Under the pieces are notes generated by a model. That model saw nothing but the letters and a program-made list of their open reading frames with translations. It ran no database searches and was not told the DNA's origin. A DNA stretch of 64,000 nucleotides from Micromonospora sp. NBC_01796 (lineage in GTDB: Bacteria; Actinomycetota; Actinomycetes; Mycobacteriales; Micromonosporaceae). How positions within the stretch are numbered: the first letter of the stretch is position 1; each line of letters begins with the position of its first letter. The position numbers and the translations under genes are program-made. This document shows positions 50,360 to 59,684 of this stretch, piece by piece. The stretch is from NCBI RefSeq assembly GCF_035917455.1, contig NZ_CP109078.1:3224001-3288000 (forward strand). Reading direction: 5' to 3'.

Positions 50360-50386
50360 GCGGCCCGACCGGGGTGGTCGGACCGC
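50360..50386. terminator. Stem-loop between convergent genes
   Basis: GCGGCCCGACC pairs with GGTCGGACCGC (one mismatch), 5-nt loop, 8 nt after the membrane-protein stop and 25 nt before the convergent exported-protein gene ends; probably bidirectional. Confidence 0.65.
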
Positions 50387-50410
50387 GCGGGCGGCGGGGA
50401 TCCGGCTTGG

Positions 50411-50890
50411 TCAGTCGCCGGAGTCGGCGGAACCGCCGGAGTTCGCCGAATCGCCGCCCCCACCGCCACGCTTGCGCACCGGGGCCGGCGAGTCGTCCGG
50501 GCTGTCGTTGCCCGCCTTCGGCTTGCCCGGCGCAGGCTTGCCCTTGTCGCCCGTTCCGGTCGCCTTCTTGGCCGGCGGCGGGGCGGGGGAGTCGGCGGCC
50601 GAGGCGTTCGCACTGTCCGCCGACTCGGGTGACGGATCCACCCACTGCGGGTCACCCGGACTGTCCGACGCCGAGTTCGTGGAGTCGAACGGCGACTGGT
50701 ACGGGCTGTCGGCGGACTCCGGTGAGTCGTCGGCGGCTACCTGGTCGACCTGGGTGTTCACCTGGATCGGGCTGACCTTGTCGCGCAGTTCGATGCCGGC
50801 GTCGGCGGTCGCGGCGCCAGCCGTGAGCCCGGCGACCAGTGCGGCGGCCCCCGCTCCGGCGATGATCCGCCACGGTCGATTGATGTGCAT
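50411..50890 (-). CDS. Exported Ser/Asp/Pro-rich low-complexity protein, 159 aa
   Basis: Signal peptide MHINRPWRIIAGAGAAALVAG..., ending around residue 31 (ATADA). A short conserved-looking segment (IELRDKVSPIQVNTQVDQVA) follows, and then a disordered tail rich in Asp-Ser-Pro (DDSPESADSPYQSP and similar) with a Lys/Pro stretch and a poly-Gly end. The ATG at 50890 has a near-perfect ribosome site (GAGGAGGATGCC), so expression is likely high. No anchor is visible; function unknown. Confidence 0.78.
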   Translation of the reverse strand: MHINRPWRIIAGAGAAALVAGLTAGAATADAGIELRDKVSPIQVNTQVDQVAADDSPESADSPYQSPFDSTNSASDSPGDPQWVDPSPESADSANASAADSPAPPPAKKATGTGDKGKPAPGKPKAGNDSPDDSPAPVRKRGGGGGDSANSGGSADSGD

Positions 50891-51005
50891 GGCATCCTCC
50901 TCGGTGTCTGTCTGCCTGTGCCTCCAGCCTCGGCTCCGTCGATGAGGTGCGACTGAACGCAACGTGAGACCTCCTTCATCCGTGCCCCGAGCCGCACCCG
51001 TGCGG

Positions 51006-52319
51006 TCAGGTGGGCGGGCGGAGTCGGCGGGCGCTGTCCAACCACCGGGTGGCCAGGTCCAGCCGGGCGCGGGTGTTGGTCGGCCAGTCCCGTTCCTGCA
51101 CCCGGTGCGGGCCGGTGGCCAGGGACAACACCACCGCCGAGGTCCGGTAACGCAGGTCGGCGGGGTCCACCACCCGTTCGAACGCGGCCAGGTACGCCGC
51201 CCCCGCCCGCAGGATGGTGCCGGCCCGTTCGCCGTTCATCTGGGCCAGTACGGAGAGGTGCCCGAGCAGGCAGGCAAGGTCGTCCAACCGTTCGCCCGGC
51301 CCGGCGGTGTCGACGTCGAGCAGGCCGCAGATCCGGCCGCCGGAAACCAGCAACTGGCCCTCGTACAGGTCGCCGTGCACAACGGTGCCGGGTTCCGGAC
51401 CGGACTCACACATGATTGCCTCGGCCAGGCTTCGCGCCTGCTCCGCCACGCTGGGCAGGGCGGCGGCGAGGACCGAGGCGTAGTGCGGTGACTTCTCCCG
51501 CCAGGACCGCCGGGGTCGACCGTCCGCCAACTCGGCGGGCAACCGGTCGAGCATGGCCAGCACCGCCCGCCCCGGCGGTGGCGGCTGCCGGGCGTGCAGC
51601 GCCTGCCGGAGCGTACGGCCGGGAAGCGCCTGCAACACCAGCAGCCCGTCCGGGGTGTAGCCCAGGCTCGGCGCGACCGGCAGGCCCGAGTCAACCAGCA
51701 GTCGGTGCCGTTCGTGCAGGTCACGTACCTGATCGCGGCGGACAACCTTCAGGAAGAGCCGGTGCCGGCCCCCGATCGCCTCGATCACCGCCCGCCGTCG
51801 CGGCCGGTACGCCCGCACCTCCAGCCGTACCGGGCCGCCGTCACCGAGGCCGAGGTCACGCAGGAGTACGGCAACCGCCCGCTCGTCGTACGCGGTGCGC
51901 AGCGCCGGCAGATCCGGGTCGTACGGGAAACGCCAGGCGGCCACCCGGTCGGTCCCGTCCTCCAGCACCATCGTGCCGCGTGGTGGACGACCGGTGCAGG
52001 CCGCCAGCCGTTCCTCCCGGACCCGTCCGTCCGGCCAACGGATCCGGACCCGGTACGCGGCCGTGGACCGGCGCCCCGGTTGGTGTTCGACCTGGACGGC
52101 CCGCCAGGCGAGCAGCTCACCGCCGGCGGGTCGCAGGGCGGTCCGCAGCAACTGCTCGGCTCCCGGCCCGGTGAGCAGGTCCAGATCGGGGTCGGAGTAA
52201 TCACCCGGGCCGGTGAGCAGGTGCAGATCGGGGTCGGGGTGACCGCCCGGCCCGGTGAGCAGGTGCGGATCGGGGTCGGGGTGACCGCCCGGCCCGGCGG
52301 TGCTGATGGTCGTCGACAT
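51006..52319 (-). CDS. APH-like phosphotransferase with N-terminal tandem repeat, 437 aa
   Basis: Protein-kinase-like fold of the aminoglycoside/choline phosphotransferase group. Catalytic loop TVVHGDLYEGQLLV (Asp in HGD) and metal-site GLLDVDTAGPGE are present, with an ATP-lobe Lys in HRLFLKVVRRDQ. Residues 9-50 are three 14-residue repeats (GPGGHPDPDLHLLT type), which are not part of the fold. Substrate unknown; proteins of this kind often act on small metabolites rather than antibiotics. Minus strand, with the PPOx gene upstream of it. Confidence 0.82.
   Translation of the reverse strand: MSTTISTAGPGGHPDPDPHLLTGPGGHPDPDLHLLTGPGDYSDPDLDLLTGPGAEQLLRTALRPAGGELLAWRAVQVEHQPGRRSTAAYRVRIRWPDGRVREERLAACTGRPPRGTMVLEDGTDRVAAWRFPYDPDLPALRTAYDERAVAVLLRDLGLGDGGPVRLEVRAYRPRRRAVIEAIGGRHRLFLKVVRRDQVRDLHERHRLLVDSGLPVAPSLGYTPDGLLVLQALPGRTLRQALHARQPPPPGRAVLAMLDRLPAELADGRPRRSWREKSPHYASVLAAALPSVAEQARSLAEAIMCESGPEPGTVVHGDLYEGQLLVSGGRICGLLDVDTAGPGERLDDLACLLGHLSVLAQMNGERAGTILRAGAAYLAAFERVVDPADLRYRTSAVVLSLATGPHRVQERDWPTNTRARLDLATRWLDSARRLRPPT
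52170..52295 (-). repeat. Three 42-bp tandem repeats in the APH-like gene
   Basis: Three in-frame 42-bp units encode GPGGHPDPDPHLLT, GPGGHPDPDLHLLT and GPGDYSDPDLDLLT. The third is diverged, the first two are almost identical. Length variation between strains would be expected. Confidence 0.85.
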
Positions 52320-52363
52320 ACCGCCGACGATCCCGGCGCGCGATGAGCGGCAGGTGAGCCGCT

Positions 52364-52381
52364 GATGAGAAACCGCTCAGC
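52364..52381. promoter_or_regulatory. GATGAGAA-type element upstream of the APH-like gene
   Basis: The 18 bp starting GATGAGAAACCGCTCA resemble GATGAGAAGCCTCTCATC at 62258-62275 at 15 of 18 positions. It lies about 45 bp upstream of the APH-like start. Candidate regulator site only. Confidence 0.3.
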
Positions 52382-52391
52382 GTCGGGCGGG

Positions 52392-52910
52392 TCAGCGCGG
52401 GAAGCGCCAGCGGGTCTGGCTGTAGGGGCTCTTACGGAAGCCGAAGGCGGTGGCCGGGGCGACCTCGAACACGAGTGCCGTACCGGCGCCGGAGGCGTGG
52501 TGGAACAAACCGTCGCGTACGTCGAACCGCCAGTCTTCGCCGTACTTCGTGACGTAGGCGTCGGCGATCCGGCGCAGTCGCGTCTCGTCGGTGAGCCGGA
52601 CCGCCTCACTCTCCAGGACCAGGTCCAGACCCTCGTGCAGGGCGTTGCTTCCGGTGGTCAGCACGGTGTGCGGGTTGTCGGCGAGGTTGCGGGCCTTGCG
52701 CTCGTCGGGGCCGGTGCAGAAGTACATGGCGTGGTCCAGCCAGACCCCGAGCAGCGGGGTGACGTGTGGTCGCCCGTCCGGGCGTACGGTCGACAGCCAG
52801 TAGAGTTCGGCGGCCGTGAGGATCTCCCGGGCCTCGGCCCAGCCGGTGGCCTCGGCGGTGTCGTCGCTGTACCGGGCGTCCAGGTCGGTCACGGGTTCCA
52901 AGGTGTCCAT
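52392..52910 (-). CDS. Pyridoxamine 5'-phosphate oxidase-family protein, 172 aa
   Basis: Split-barrel flavin-binding protein. AEREILTAAELYWLSTVRPD-like opening (here EILTAAELYWLSTV), GRPHVTPLLGVWLDHAMYFC and ERKARNLADNPHTVLTTG follow the family's FMN/F420-binding strand order, and it ends YSQTRWRFPR. Members reduce or bind F420, FMN or heme; cofactor cannot be decided. The ATG at 52910 has GGGAC upstream; an ATG four codons earlier (52922) is possible. It lies 41 bp downstream of the SARP regulator gene. Confidence 0.85.
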   Translation of the reverse strand: MDTLEPVTDLDARYSDDTAEATGWAEAREILTAAELYWLSTVRPDGRPHVTPLLGVWLDHAMYFCTGPDERKARNLADNPHTVLTTGSNALHEGLDLVLESEAVRLTDETRLRRIADAYVTKYGEDWRFDVRDGLFHHASGAGTALVFEVAPATAFGFRKSPYSQTRWRFPR

Positions 52911-52951
52911 CACCAGTCCCATCACGCTGCGTTGATCGGCCGTCGCCGACG

Positions 52952-55900
52952 CTACCGCCCCGGTACGACACCCACCGGCCAGTTCGCCAGCGTGTCCAGC
53001 CCCTGTAGACGGCCGTGGTCGTACTCGGTCGAGAATCGTTCGTCGCCCAGCGCGGTCCGTACGACCGCCCGGATCCGGTCGACGTCGCCGCGTTCGGCCG
53101 GCGGCAGCGGTGCACCGACCGAGTCGCGCGCGGACGCGGCGGTCCCCAGCCACCGGGCCGCCTGCTCGTGGTGACCGGTCATCGCACGGGCTCCGGCCAG
53201 ACCCTCTAGGGCGAGGGCGATCGACCGGGGATCGCCGCTGGTACGGGCGGCGTCGAGTCCCTCCAGGTGCAGGGCCAGGGCCGCTTCGGCATCACCGCGC
53301 TGTTCGGCGATGAACCCGAGTTCGGCCACGATCAACGCCACCCCGAGGTCGCCGTCCACCTGCCGGCACCAGTCGAGCCAGCGGTGCAGGTGCGCCTCGG
53401 CAACATCCAATCGGCCCTGTCGTCGGGCGGCGAGGCCGAGCCCGATCCCGGCGAACTGCTCCCCGCGCCGGTGGGACCGCTCGGCGGCCAACCGCATCGC
53501 CCGCAGGTGGTAGGCGTCGGCCCGGACATGGTCACCCCGCAGCAGGGCGATCCGCCCCAACCCGGAGAGCTGGTACGACACCTCGATCCACAGTCCGAGT
53601 TCCTCCGCCATCCGCAGCCCGTCCCGGTGCAGCCGGTCGGCCTCGTGGTACTCCCCACCGATCTCGGCCAGGGAACTCAGCACCTCGATCGCCTTCAGTT
53701 GCCCCCACCGGTCACCGAGCTCCCGGAACAGGGTCAGGCCCCGCTCCGCGTCCCGCCGACTGGCGGTCAGATCGCCCAGCGGCCGTGCCTGGGCGGCACG
53801 GGTGGTCAGCGCCGCCGCCACCCCCCACCGATCATCTCGGGCGCGGAACCCGGCCAACGCCCGATCCACCCCGTCCGCCCGCGCGGCCAGGTCACCGGAA
53901 CCGATCAGGGCGTAGCTCAGCAGCCACTCCGCCATCGCCTGACCGGCCGGGTCGTCGACGTCGGCGTACCGCTTCAGCGCCCGCTCGGCCCGACCGGGCA
54001 GGTCCGCCCCGTCACCGATCAGGATCGCCAGGGCCGCCTGCCAGGTCTGCGCCCGGGTCCGCGGGACGGTGGACACCTCACCGGCCGCAGCCAGGGCCAG
54101 ACCCGCCCAGCGGTGCCCCTCACTGAGCCGTCCACGCAGGAACCAGTACCAACCCAGCGCGTTGACCAGCCGCAACGCCAGGTCCGCCGCTCCCTGCCGG
54201 GTCGTCGCGTCGAGCGCCGTACGGAGGTTCGCGGTCTCCTGGTCGAGTCGCTCCAACCACTCCCGCTGAGCCGGACCGCGCAGTGCCGGCTCGGCCCGCT
54301 CGGCGAACCCGACGTAGTACAGGGCGTGGCGTTGCCGTACCCCGTCGGACTCGCCGGCCTCCCGGAGCCGGTCCCCGCAGTAGGCGGCCACCGATTCGAG
54401 CAGCCGGTACCGGGGAGGTGCACCGGTGCCGGGATCGTCCACCACCACCAGCGACCGGTCCACCAGCCGGGCCAGGAGGTCGAGCACCTCCGACGGCCGT
54501 ACGCCCGCACCCGCACAGATCGTCTCGGCCGCGTCCAGGGTGCACCCGTCGGCCGGTACGCCCAACCGCCGGAGCACCACCCGCTCGGCTTCGGTCAGCA
54601 GTTCCCAGCTCCAGTCGACCATCGCCCGGAGCGTCTGCTGCCGGGCCGGGGCGCCCCGATGACCGGTGGCGAGGAGGTGGAACCGGTCATCGAGCCGGGC
54701 CACGAGTTCGTGCACCCCGAGGACCCGTACCCGGCTCGCCGCCAGCTCCAACGCCAGCGGGATGCCGTCCAGCCGTCGACAGATCGCACCGACCGCGTCG
54801 GCGTTGGCGGGGGTGAGCGCGAATCCCGGTGCCGCCGCGGCGGCCCGCGCCACGAAGAGCCGTACGGCGCTGGACCGGAGCAGCGTGTCGGGGTCGGTAC
54901 CGGTTGCCGGGTCCGGCAGGGCCAGCGGCGGTACGCCCCACCGGACCTCACCCGCACAGCGCAGCGGCTCCTGACTGGTCGCCAGGATCCGCACCTCCGG
55001 TGCGGCCCGCAACAGCCGTTCGGCAAACTCCGCCACCGACCCGACCACGTGTTCGCAGTTGTCGAGTACGAGCAGCACCCGCCGATCCCGCAGCGCCCCG
55101 GCGAGCCGACCGACCGGATCCGCCGGTCCACCGCCGGACCCGCGCTGCCCGCTCGTCTCGTCGCCGATCCCCAGCACGCCCGACACCACCTCGACCAGCC
55201 GGACCAGCTCGTCGCAGGGTACGAGTCCGGCGAGTTCCACCAGCCACACGCCGTCGGCGAAGGTGGCCGCCACCCGAGCGGCGACGGCCACCGCCAGCCG
55301 AGTCTTGCCCACGCCGCCCGCCCCGGTGAGGGTGACCAGGCGATTGCTCGCCAGCAGGGTGCTCACCTCCCGGACCGCCTCCGTCCGGCCGACCAGTTCG
55401 GTCAGCGGGGCGGGTAGCTGGGGCCGGGCGGTTGCCGTGGCGCGCGGTGGTGCCAGCAGGGCCGGGTCGTGCCGGAGGATCGCCGCATGCAGGCGGTTCA
55501 GCTCGGGGCCGGGCTCCAGCCCCAGCTCCTCGGCGAGGCGGTCGCGCAACCGGCGGTAACCGGCGAGCGCCTCGCTCTGCCGCCCTGCCTGGTAGAGCGC
55601 CCGCAGGTAGCCGGCGTGCAGCCGCTCCCGTAGCGGGTGCCGGCGTACCAACTCGCCGAGTTCTCCGACCAGCGGGGCGTGCTCGCCCAGCGACAGCCGG
55701 GCTTCGGCCCGGTCCTCGATCGCCAGTAGCCACTGCTCGTCCAGGTGTTCGCGGGCCGCCCGGACGAACGGTTCGTCGGCGAAGTCGGCGTACGCGGGGC
55801 CGCGCCAGAGTGCCAGGGCGTCGGTGAGCAGCGCGGTGCGCGTACCCGGATCGGGGGTTGTCCGGGACCGCGCGACCAGGTCGGCGAATTGGCCGGCGTC

Positions 55901-56203
55901 GACCGCGTCGGCGGGGATCCGGAGCAGGTAACCCGGCGGTTGGAAGATCACCAGGTCCCGGCCGGCGGGCCCAGCGTCCGCCAACGCCCGCCGTAGCTGG
56001 GAGACCTTGGCCTGGAGCGCGCCGGTCGGGTTGGTCGGCAGCCGGTCCGGCCACAGGTCGTCGACCAGCCGATCCGTCGACACCGGTCGCCCGGGGTCCG
56101 TCAGCAGGGCGGCGAGGAGCGCGCGGACCTTCAGCTCGGGGACCCGGACCGGCTCACCGTCCGCCGTCCACACCGCCACCGGTCCGAGCACCCCGAAACG
56201 CAC
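52952..56203 (-). CDS. SARP-type regulator with NB-ARC and TPR domains (AfsR-like), 1083 aa
   Basis: Large transcriptional activator. The N-terminal OmpR-type winged helix begins VRFGVLGPVAVW and has KVRALLAALLTDPGRPVSTD. The BTAD helical domain follows (about 95-245, with RHPLRERLHAGYLRALYQAG). An NB-ARC ATPase has the P-loop GAGGVGKTRLA, Walker B VLLVLDNCEHV and GIPLALELAASRVR. The C-terminal 450 residues are TPR-like repeats. Such proteins often switch on secondary-metabolite or adjacent genes. It is divergent from the imine-reductase/SDR pair, a plausible target. GTG at 56203 gives the canonical start. Confidence 0.9.
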   Translation of the reverse strand: MRFGVLGPVAVWTADGEPVRVPELKVRALLAALLTDPGRPVSTDRLVDDLWPDRLPTNPTGALQAKVSQLRRALADAGPAGRDLVIFQPPGYLLRIPADAVDAGQFADLVARSRTTPDPGTRTALLTDALALWRGPAYADFADEPFVRAAREHLDEQWLLAIEDRAEARLSLGEHAPLVGELGELVRRHPLRERLHAGYLRALYQAGRQSEALAGYRRLRDRLAEELGLEPGPELNRLHAAILRHDPALLAPPRATATARPQLPAPLTELVGRTEAVREVSTLLASNRLVTLTGAGGVGKTRLAVAVAARVAATFADGVWLVELAGLVPCDELVRLVEVVSGVLGIGDETSGQRGSGGGPADPVGRLAGALRDRRVLLVLDNCEHVVGSVAEFAERLLRAAPEVRILATSQEPLRCAGEVRWGVPPLALPDPATGTDPDTLLRSSAVRLFVARAAAAAPGFALTPANADAVGAICRRLDGIPLALELAASRVRVLGVHELVARLDDRFHLLATGHRGAPARQQTLRAMVDWSWELLTEAERVVLRRLGVPADGCTLDAAETICAGAGVRPSEVLDLLARLVDRSLVVVDDPGTGAPPRYRLLESVAAYCGDRLREAGESDGVRQRHALYYVGFAERAEPALRGPAQREWLERLDQETANLRTALDATTRQGAADLALRLVNALGWYWFLRGRLSEGHRWAGLALAAAGEVSTVPRTRAQTWQAALAILIGDGADLPGRAERALKRYADVDDPAGQAMAEWLLSYALIGSGDLAARADGVDRALAGFRARDDRWGVAAALTTRAAQARPLGDLTASRRDAERGLTLFRELGDRWGQLKAIEVLSSLAEIGGEYHEADRLHRDGLRMAEELGLWIEVSYQLSGLGRIALLRGDHVRADAYHLRAMRLAAERSHRRGEQFAGIGLGLAARRQGRLDVAEAHLHRWLDWCRQVDGDLGVALIVAELGFIAEQRGDAEAALALHLEGLDAARTSGDPRSIALALEGLAGARAMTGHHEQAARWLGTAASARDSVGAPLPPAERGDVDRIRAVVRTALGDERFSTEYDHGRLQGLDTLANWPVGVVPGR

Positions 56204-56328
56204 CACCCCACCGTACGCAGACCGGCGGCCCCTACCGACCGCGGCCGAAGCGCATCCGAAGTGGATCCGAAGGGCAGCTCGGCAGGGTGGGGATCGGAAA
56301 GCGCACCGGAACGAACGAGGGGAGTTCG

Positions 56329-57237
56329 ATGTCTGACGGGAACGGCTCACGAGCACCGGTGACGATCATCGGTCTGGGGGCGATGGGTACCGCCCTGGCC
56401 GGGGCGTACCTGGCCGCCGGGCACCCCACCACGGTCTGGAACCGGACCGGGGGCAGGGCCGGTGACCTGGTGTCGAGGGGAGCCGTCGAGGTGCCCGAGG
56501 TGGCCTCGGCGGTCGCGGCGAGTCCACTGGTGATCGTGTGCGTGCTGGACTACCCGGCCGTACGCGAGGTGCTCGACCCGATCGGGGCGGCCCTGTCCGG
56601 GCGGGTTCTGGTCAATCTCACCAACGGAACACCGGCCCAGGCCCGGGAAACCGCCACCTGGGCGGCGGGGCACGGCGTCGACTACCTGGACGGCGGGATC
56701 ATGGCGATGCCACCGGGCATCGGCACCTCGGACGCGTTCGTGCTCTACAGCGGTTCGGAGGACGCCTTCGTGACGTACCGCCGGGAGCTGGAACTGCTCG
56801 GCGCGGCGAGTTACCTCGGCACCGACCCCGGCCTGGCGGCCCTGCACGACCTGGCGCTGCTCAGCGGCGTGTACGGCATGTTCGCCGGATTCGTCCAGGC
56901 ATTCGCCCTGGCCGGCAGCGAGAACATCCGGGCGACCGAGTTCGTCGCCCTGCTGACGCCCTTGCTGCACGCCATGCTGGCCGATCTGCCGAACTGGGCC
57001 GAACGGATCGACAGCGGCGACCACACCACCGGCGTGGTGTCCAACCTCGGCATGCAGGCGACCGCCTTTCCCAACCTGATCCGAGCCAGCCGGGACCAGG
57101 GCGTGCGCCCGGACCTGATGGCTCCGATGCAGGCACTGCTCGACCGGGGGGTGACCGGCGGCCACGGCAAGGCCGACCTCACCGTCCTGGTCGAACTGCT
57201 CACGTCTCCGGCACCGACGAAAGGAACCCCGGCATGA
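56329..57237 (+). CDS. Imine-reductase-like NAD(P)-dependent oxidoreductase, 302 aa
   Basis: Beta-hydroxyacid-dehydrogenase-fold enzyme closest in look to imine reductases. The Rossmann motif is [20 protein letters not shown], the NADPH-preferring [10 protein letters not shown] follows, and [14 protein letters not shown] and [14 protein letters not shown] match the family. The C-terminal helical dimer domain has [20 protein letters not shown], where the Asp is at the usual proton-donor position. The ATG at 56329 has GAGGGGAG upstream. The stop overlaps the SDR start, and the pair is divergent from the SARP gene. Confidence 0.87.
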   Translation: MSDGNGSRAPVTIIGLGAMGTALAGAYLAAGHPTTVWNRTGGRAGDLVSRGAVEVPEVASAVAASPLVIVCVLDYPAVREVLDPIGAALSGRVLVNLTNGTPAQARETATWAAGHGVDYLDGGIMAMPPGIGTSDAFVLYSGSEDAFVTYRRELELLGAASYLGTDPGLAALHDLALLSGVYGMFAGFVQAFALAGSENIRATEFVALLTPLLHAMLADLPNWAERIDSGDHTTGVVSNLGMQATAFPNLIRASRDQGVRPDLMAPMQALLDRGVTGGHGKADLTVLVELLTSPAPTKGTPA

Positions 57238-57995
57238 CCAGGTACGCGGGTAGGAAGGCCGTCATCACCGGCGGTACGCACGGAATCGGCCTGGCGATCG
57301 TCCGGGCACTGCTCGACGGCGGCGCCGAGGTGCTGCTCACCGGTCGTAACGAGGAGAACATCGAGAAGGCGCGTGCCGACCTCGGCCCGTCGGTCCAGGT
57401 GGTGCGCTCCGACGCGGCGAGTCTGGCCGACATCGACGCGCTCGGTCGGCAGGTCGGTGACCGGTTCGGCACGTTCGACGCCCTGTTCGTCAACCACGGC
57501 TACGCCAGGATGGAGCTGTCGACCGACGTCACGGATTCGTCGTACGACCGGACCTTCGACGTCAACACCAAGGGCGCGTTCTTCACCGTGCAACGGCTGG
57601 CCCCACTGCTGCGTACCGGCGGGTCGGTGGTCTTCACCAGTTCCGTCGCCGACACCGGCGGCACGCCCGGACTGATTCTCTACTCCGGGTCGAAGGCCGC
57701 GCTCTGGTCCTTCGCCCAGGGCTTCGCCGCGGAACTCCTGCCTCGGGGGATCAGGGTCAACGCGGTCAGTCCCGGTTTCATCAGGACGCCGTCGATGGGG
57801 GTGGACGCCACGGCGGCGGAGAAGGAGGCCTTCTCGCAGCTCGGTGACGAGATCACCCCGATGAAACGCCACGGTACGCCGGAGGAGGTGGCGACGGCCG
57901 CGCTCTTCCTGGCCTTCGACGCCACCTTCACCACCGGGGTGAAACTCCCCGTCGACGGCGGCCTCGGCCAGCGGCTCGACCCACCCGGTCAGTAG
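57234..57995 (+). CDS. Short-chain dehydrogenase/reductase, 253 aa
   Basis: Classical SDR oxidoreductase of unknown substrate. The cofactor motif is [15 protein letters not shown] (TGxxxGIG), followed by VNHGYARM in place of the usual NNAG. The catalytic residues are Ser in [12 protein letters not shown] and the YxxxK pair in [22 protein letters not shown] and the C-terminal LPVDGGLGQ complete the fold. Translationally coupled to the imine-reductase-like gene through ATGA. Confidence 0.92.
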   Translation: MTRYAGRKAVITGGTHGIGLAIVRALLDGGAEVLLTGRNEENIEKARADLGPSVQVVRSDAASLADIDALGRQVGDRFGTFDALFVNHGYARMELSTDVTDSSYDRTFDVNTKGAFFTVQRLAPLLRTGGSVVFTSSVADTGGTPGLILYSGSKAALWSFAQGFAAELLPRGIRVNAVSPGFIRTPSMGVDATAAEKEAFSQLGDEITPMKRHGTPEEVATAALFLAFDATFTTGVKLPVDGGLGQRLDPPGQ

Positions 57996-58006
57996 GTCGG
58001 CGCGGT

Positions 58007-58582
58007 CTAGGGGGTCGGGGGTGGCGGGTCGGGGCCGAGGTCGTGCCGCAGATCGTCGAGCTCGGCACGTAGCTTGGCGACTTCCCGCCGCACCCGGTCC
58101 ATTTCCGCACGGGAGGCGGCGAGCCGGGCCGCCTCCTCCCGATCGGGACGGCCGATCCACCAGAAACCGACGGCGCAGAACACGAGGAGGCCCATGCCCG
58201 CGCCGGCCGGCGTTAGCGACCATGGGTCCGGTTCCCAGGCGGAGGTGGCCCCCGGTCCGGTGACCTTGACCGGAACCGGGCCGGTGGGTCGGTCGCGGAG
58301 CAACGGGTGGATCCGGACCCGGTCGATGCGTACGCTGCCGTCGTCGGCCGTGAACGCCCCACGGCAGGCCCAACCGTCGAGCTTGTCGCCGGATTCGAAG
58401 TGGCATTCGACCACCGTCACCCTGCCCGGAACCCCGGCGACGAACGCATAGGCCCGCCCGGCCCCGGTCACCACGAGAGCGACGCCGAAGCACACCACCA
58501 AGCCGAGCTTTGCCGCCGAGGCCAGGTCAAGCCCGGTGAACGGGCGGGACCAGGCGCGGGAGTCGCGGTGGGGTCGGCTCAC
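58007..58582 (-). CDS. Membrane protein with C-terminal coiled coil, 191 aa
   Basis: Two membrane helices (AKLGLVVCFGVALVVTGAG near residue 25-43, and GMGLLVFCAVGFWWIG near 130-145) enclose an extracytoplasmic domain containing two Cys (VVECHFESG and GWACRGAF) that may form a disulfide. The C-terminal cytosolic part is a charged helix (EMDRVRREVAKLRAELDDLR) likely to form a coiled coil, ending in a proline run. No family recognised. Convergent with the SDR gene, 11 bp apart. Confidence 0.75.
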   Translation of the reverse strand: MSRPHRDSRAWSRPFTGLDLASAAKLGLVVCFGVALVVTGAGRAYAFVAGVPGRVTVVECHFESGDKLDGWACRGAFTADDGSVRIDRVRIHPLLRDRPTGPVPVKVTGPGATSAWEPDPWSLTPAGAGMGLLVFCAVGFWWIGRPDREEAARLAASRAEMDRVRREVAKLRAELDDLRHDLGPDPPPPTP

Positions 58583-58645
58583 CGCCGCAGCGTACTGAGG
58601 TCGATCAACGCGTGATCACGTCAGTTGGTGGCCGGCGCTCCCGCG

Positions 58646-59602
58646 TCAACGTACCTCCAGCAGGGTCTTGCCGAAGCCGGCCCGGGACTCGATGACGGCG
58701 TGCGCGTCCGCCGCCCGTTCCAGCGGGAAACGCTGCCCGATCGTCGGTCGCAGCCGGCCGGCTGCCGCCTCGGCCAGGGCGCTCTGTGCGAAGCCACGTA
58801 TCTGCGTCGGGTTCATCGCCGGGCGGAACGCCCGTACGCCACGCCGCTCGGCCGCCTCCTCCGAGATGTCCACCCACTCCCCGCTGGCCAGACCGAAGCT
58901 GAGCATCCGGCCACCCCGGTCCAGCAACTCGAAGGCCGCGCGGGCGACGGCACCGCCGACACCGTCGAAGACCACGTCGACCCCGCCGACGGAGGCGCGT
59001 ACCCGATCGGTCCAGTCCGGTTCCCGGTAGTCGACCGCGACGTCCGCCCCCAGGTCCCGGGCCAGCCCTACCTTGTACGGGCCACCGGCCGCCGCGACAA
59101 CCGTGGCGCCGGCCGCCCTGGCGAGCTGCACCAGCAGCGAGCCGACCCCACCGGCCGCCGCCTCCACCAGCACCCGTTCGCCGACGACCAGCCCGGCCGA
59201 CCCGACCAGCCAGGTCGCGGTACGCCCGTCGGCGAGCAACGCCACCGCGTCGTCCAGCGCCAACCCGTCCGGCACCGGCAGCAGACCGGCGGCGTCCACC
59301 GAGGCCCGTTCGGCGTACCCGCCGGAGCCGCCGGTGCTGCTCACCACCGACCGGCCGACCAGGGCCGGGTCGACGCCGGTGCCGACCGCGCTGACCACTC
59401 CGCCGACCCCGTTGCCCGGGATCATCGGCAGTTCCGGCCGGAACGGGCCGGCGCCGGTTGCCCGGAACTGGGTCTCGACGAAGGTGATGTTGGCGAACGC
59501 CACCTCGATCAGGGCCTGTCCCGGCCCGGCGACCGGGTCCGGGGCCTCGCCGGGGACGAGCTTCTCCGGCCCGCCGAATCCCGTCAACCACACCGCACGC
59601 AT
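58646..59602 (-). CDS. Zinc-independent quinone oxidoreductase-like MDR protein, 318 aa
   Basis: Medium-chain dehydrogenase/reductase of the NADPH:quinone oxidoreductase group. It begins MRAVWLTGFGGPEKLVPGEA and has the GroES-like domain with MIPGNGVGGVVSAVGTGVD. The nucleotide-binding segment is VLVEAAAGGVGSLLVQLARA, then DVVFDGVGG; the end KTLLEVR is typical. No zinc-ligand Cys/His set is visible. The ATG at 59602 follows GGAGGAG. Substrate unknown. Confidence 0.9.
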   Translation of the reverse strand: MRAVWLTGFGGPEKLVPGEAPDPVAGPGQALIEVAFANITFVETQFRATGAGPFRPELPMIPGNGVGGVVSAVGTGVDPALVGRSVVSSTGGSGGYAERASVDAAGLLPVPDGLALDDAVALLADGRTATWLVGSAGLVVGERVLVEAAAGGVGSLLVQLARAAGATVVAAAGGPYKVGLARDLGADVAVDYREPDWTDRVRASVGGVDVVFDGVGGAVARAAFELLDRGGRMLSFGLASGEWVDISEEAAERRGVRAFRPAMNPTQIRGFAQSALAEAAAGRLRPTIGQRFPLERAADAHAVIESRAGFGKTLLEVR

Positions 59603-59684
59603 AACCACTCCTCCGGCGTCGACTCGCTTCCTGTCCCCGGAGCCTGCAACCTCAACAACGGTTGAGGTCAAGTGCCGGTGGTGC

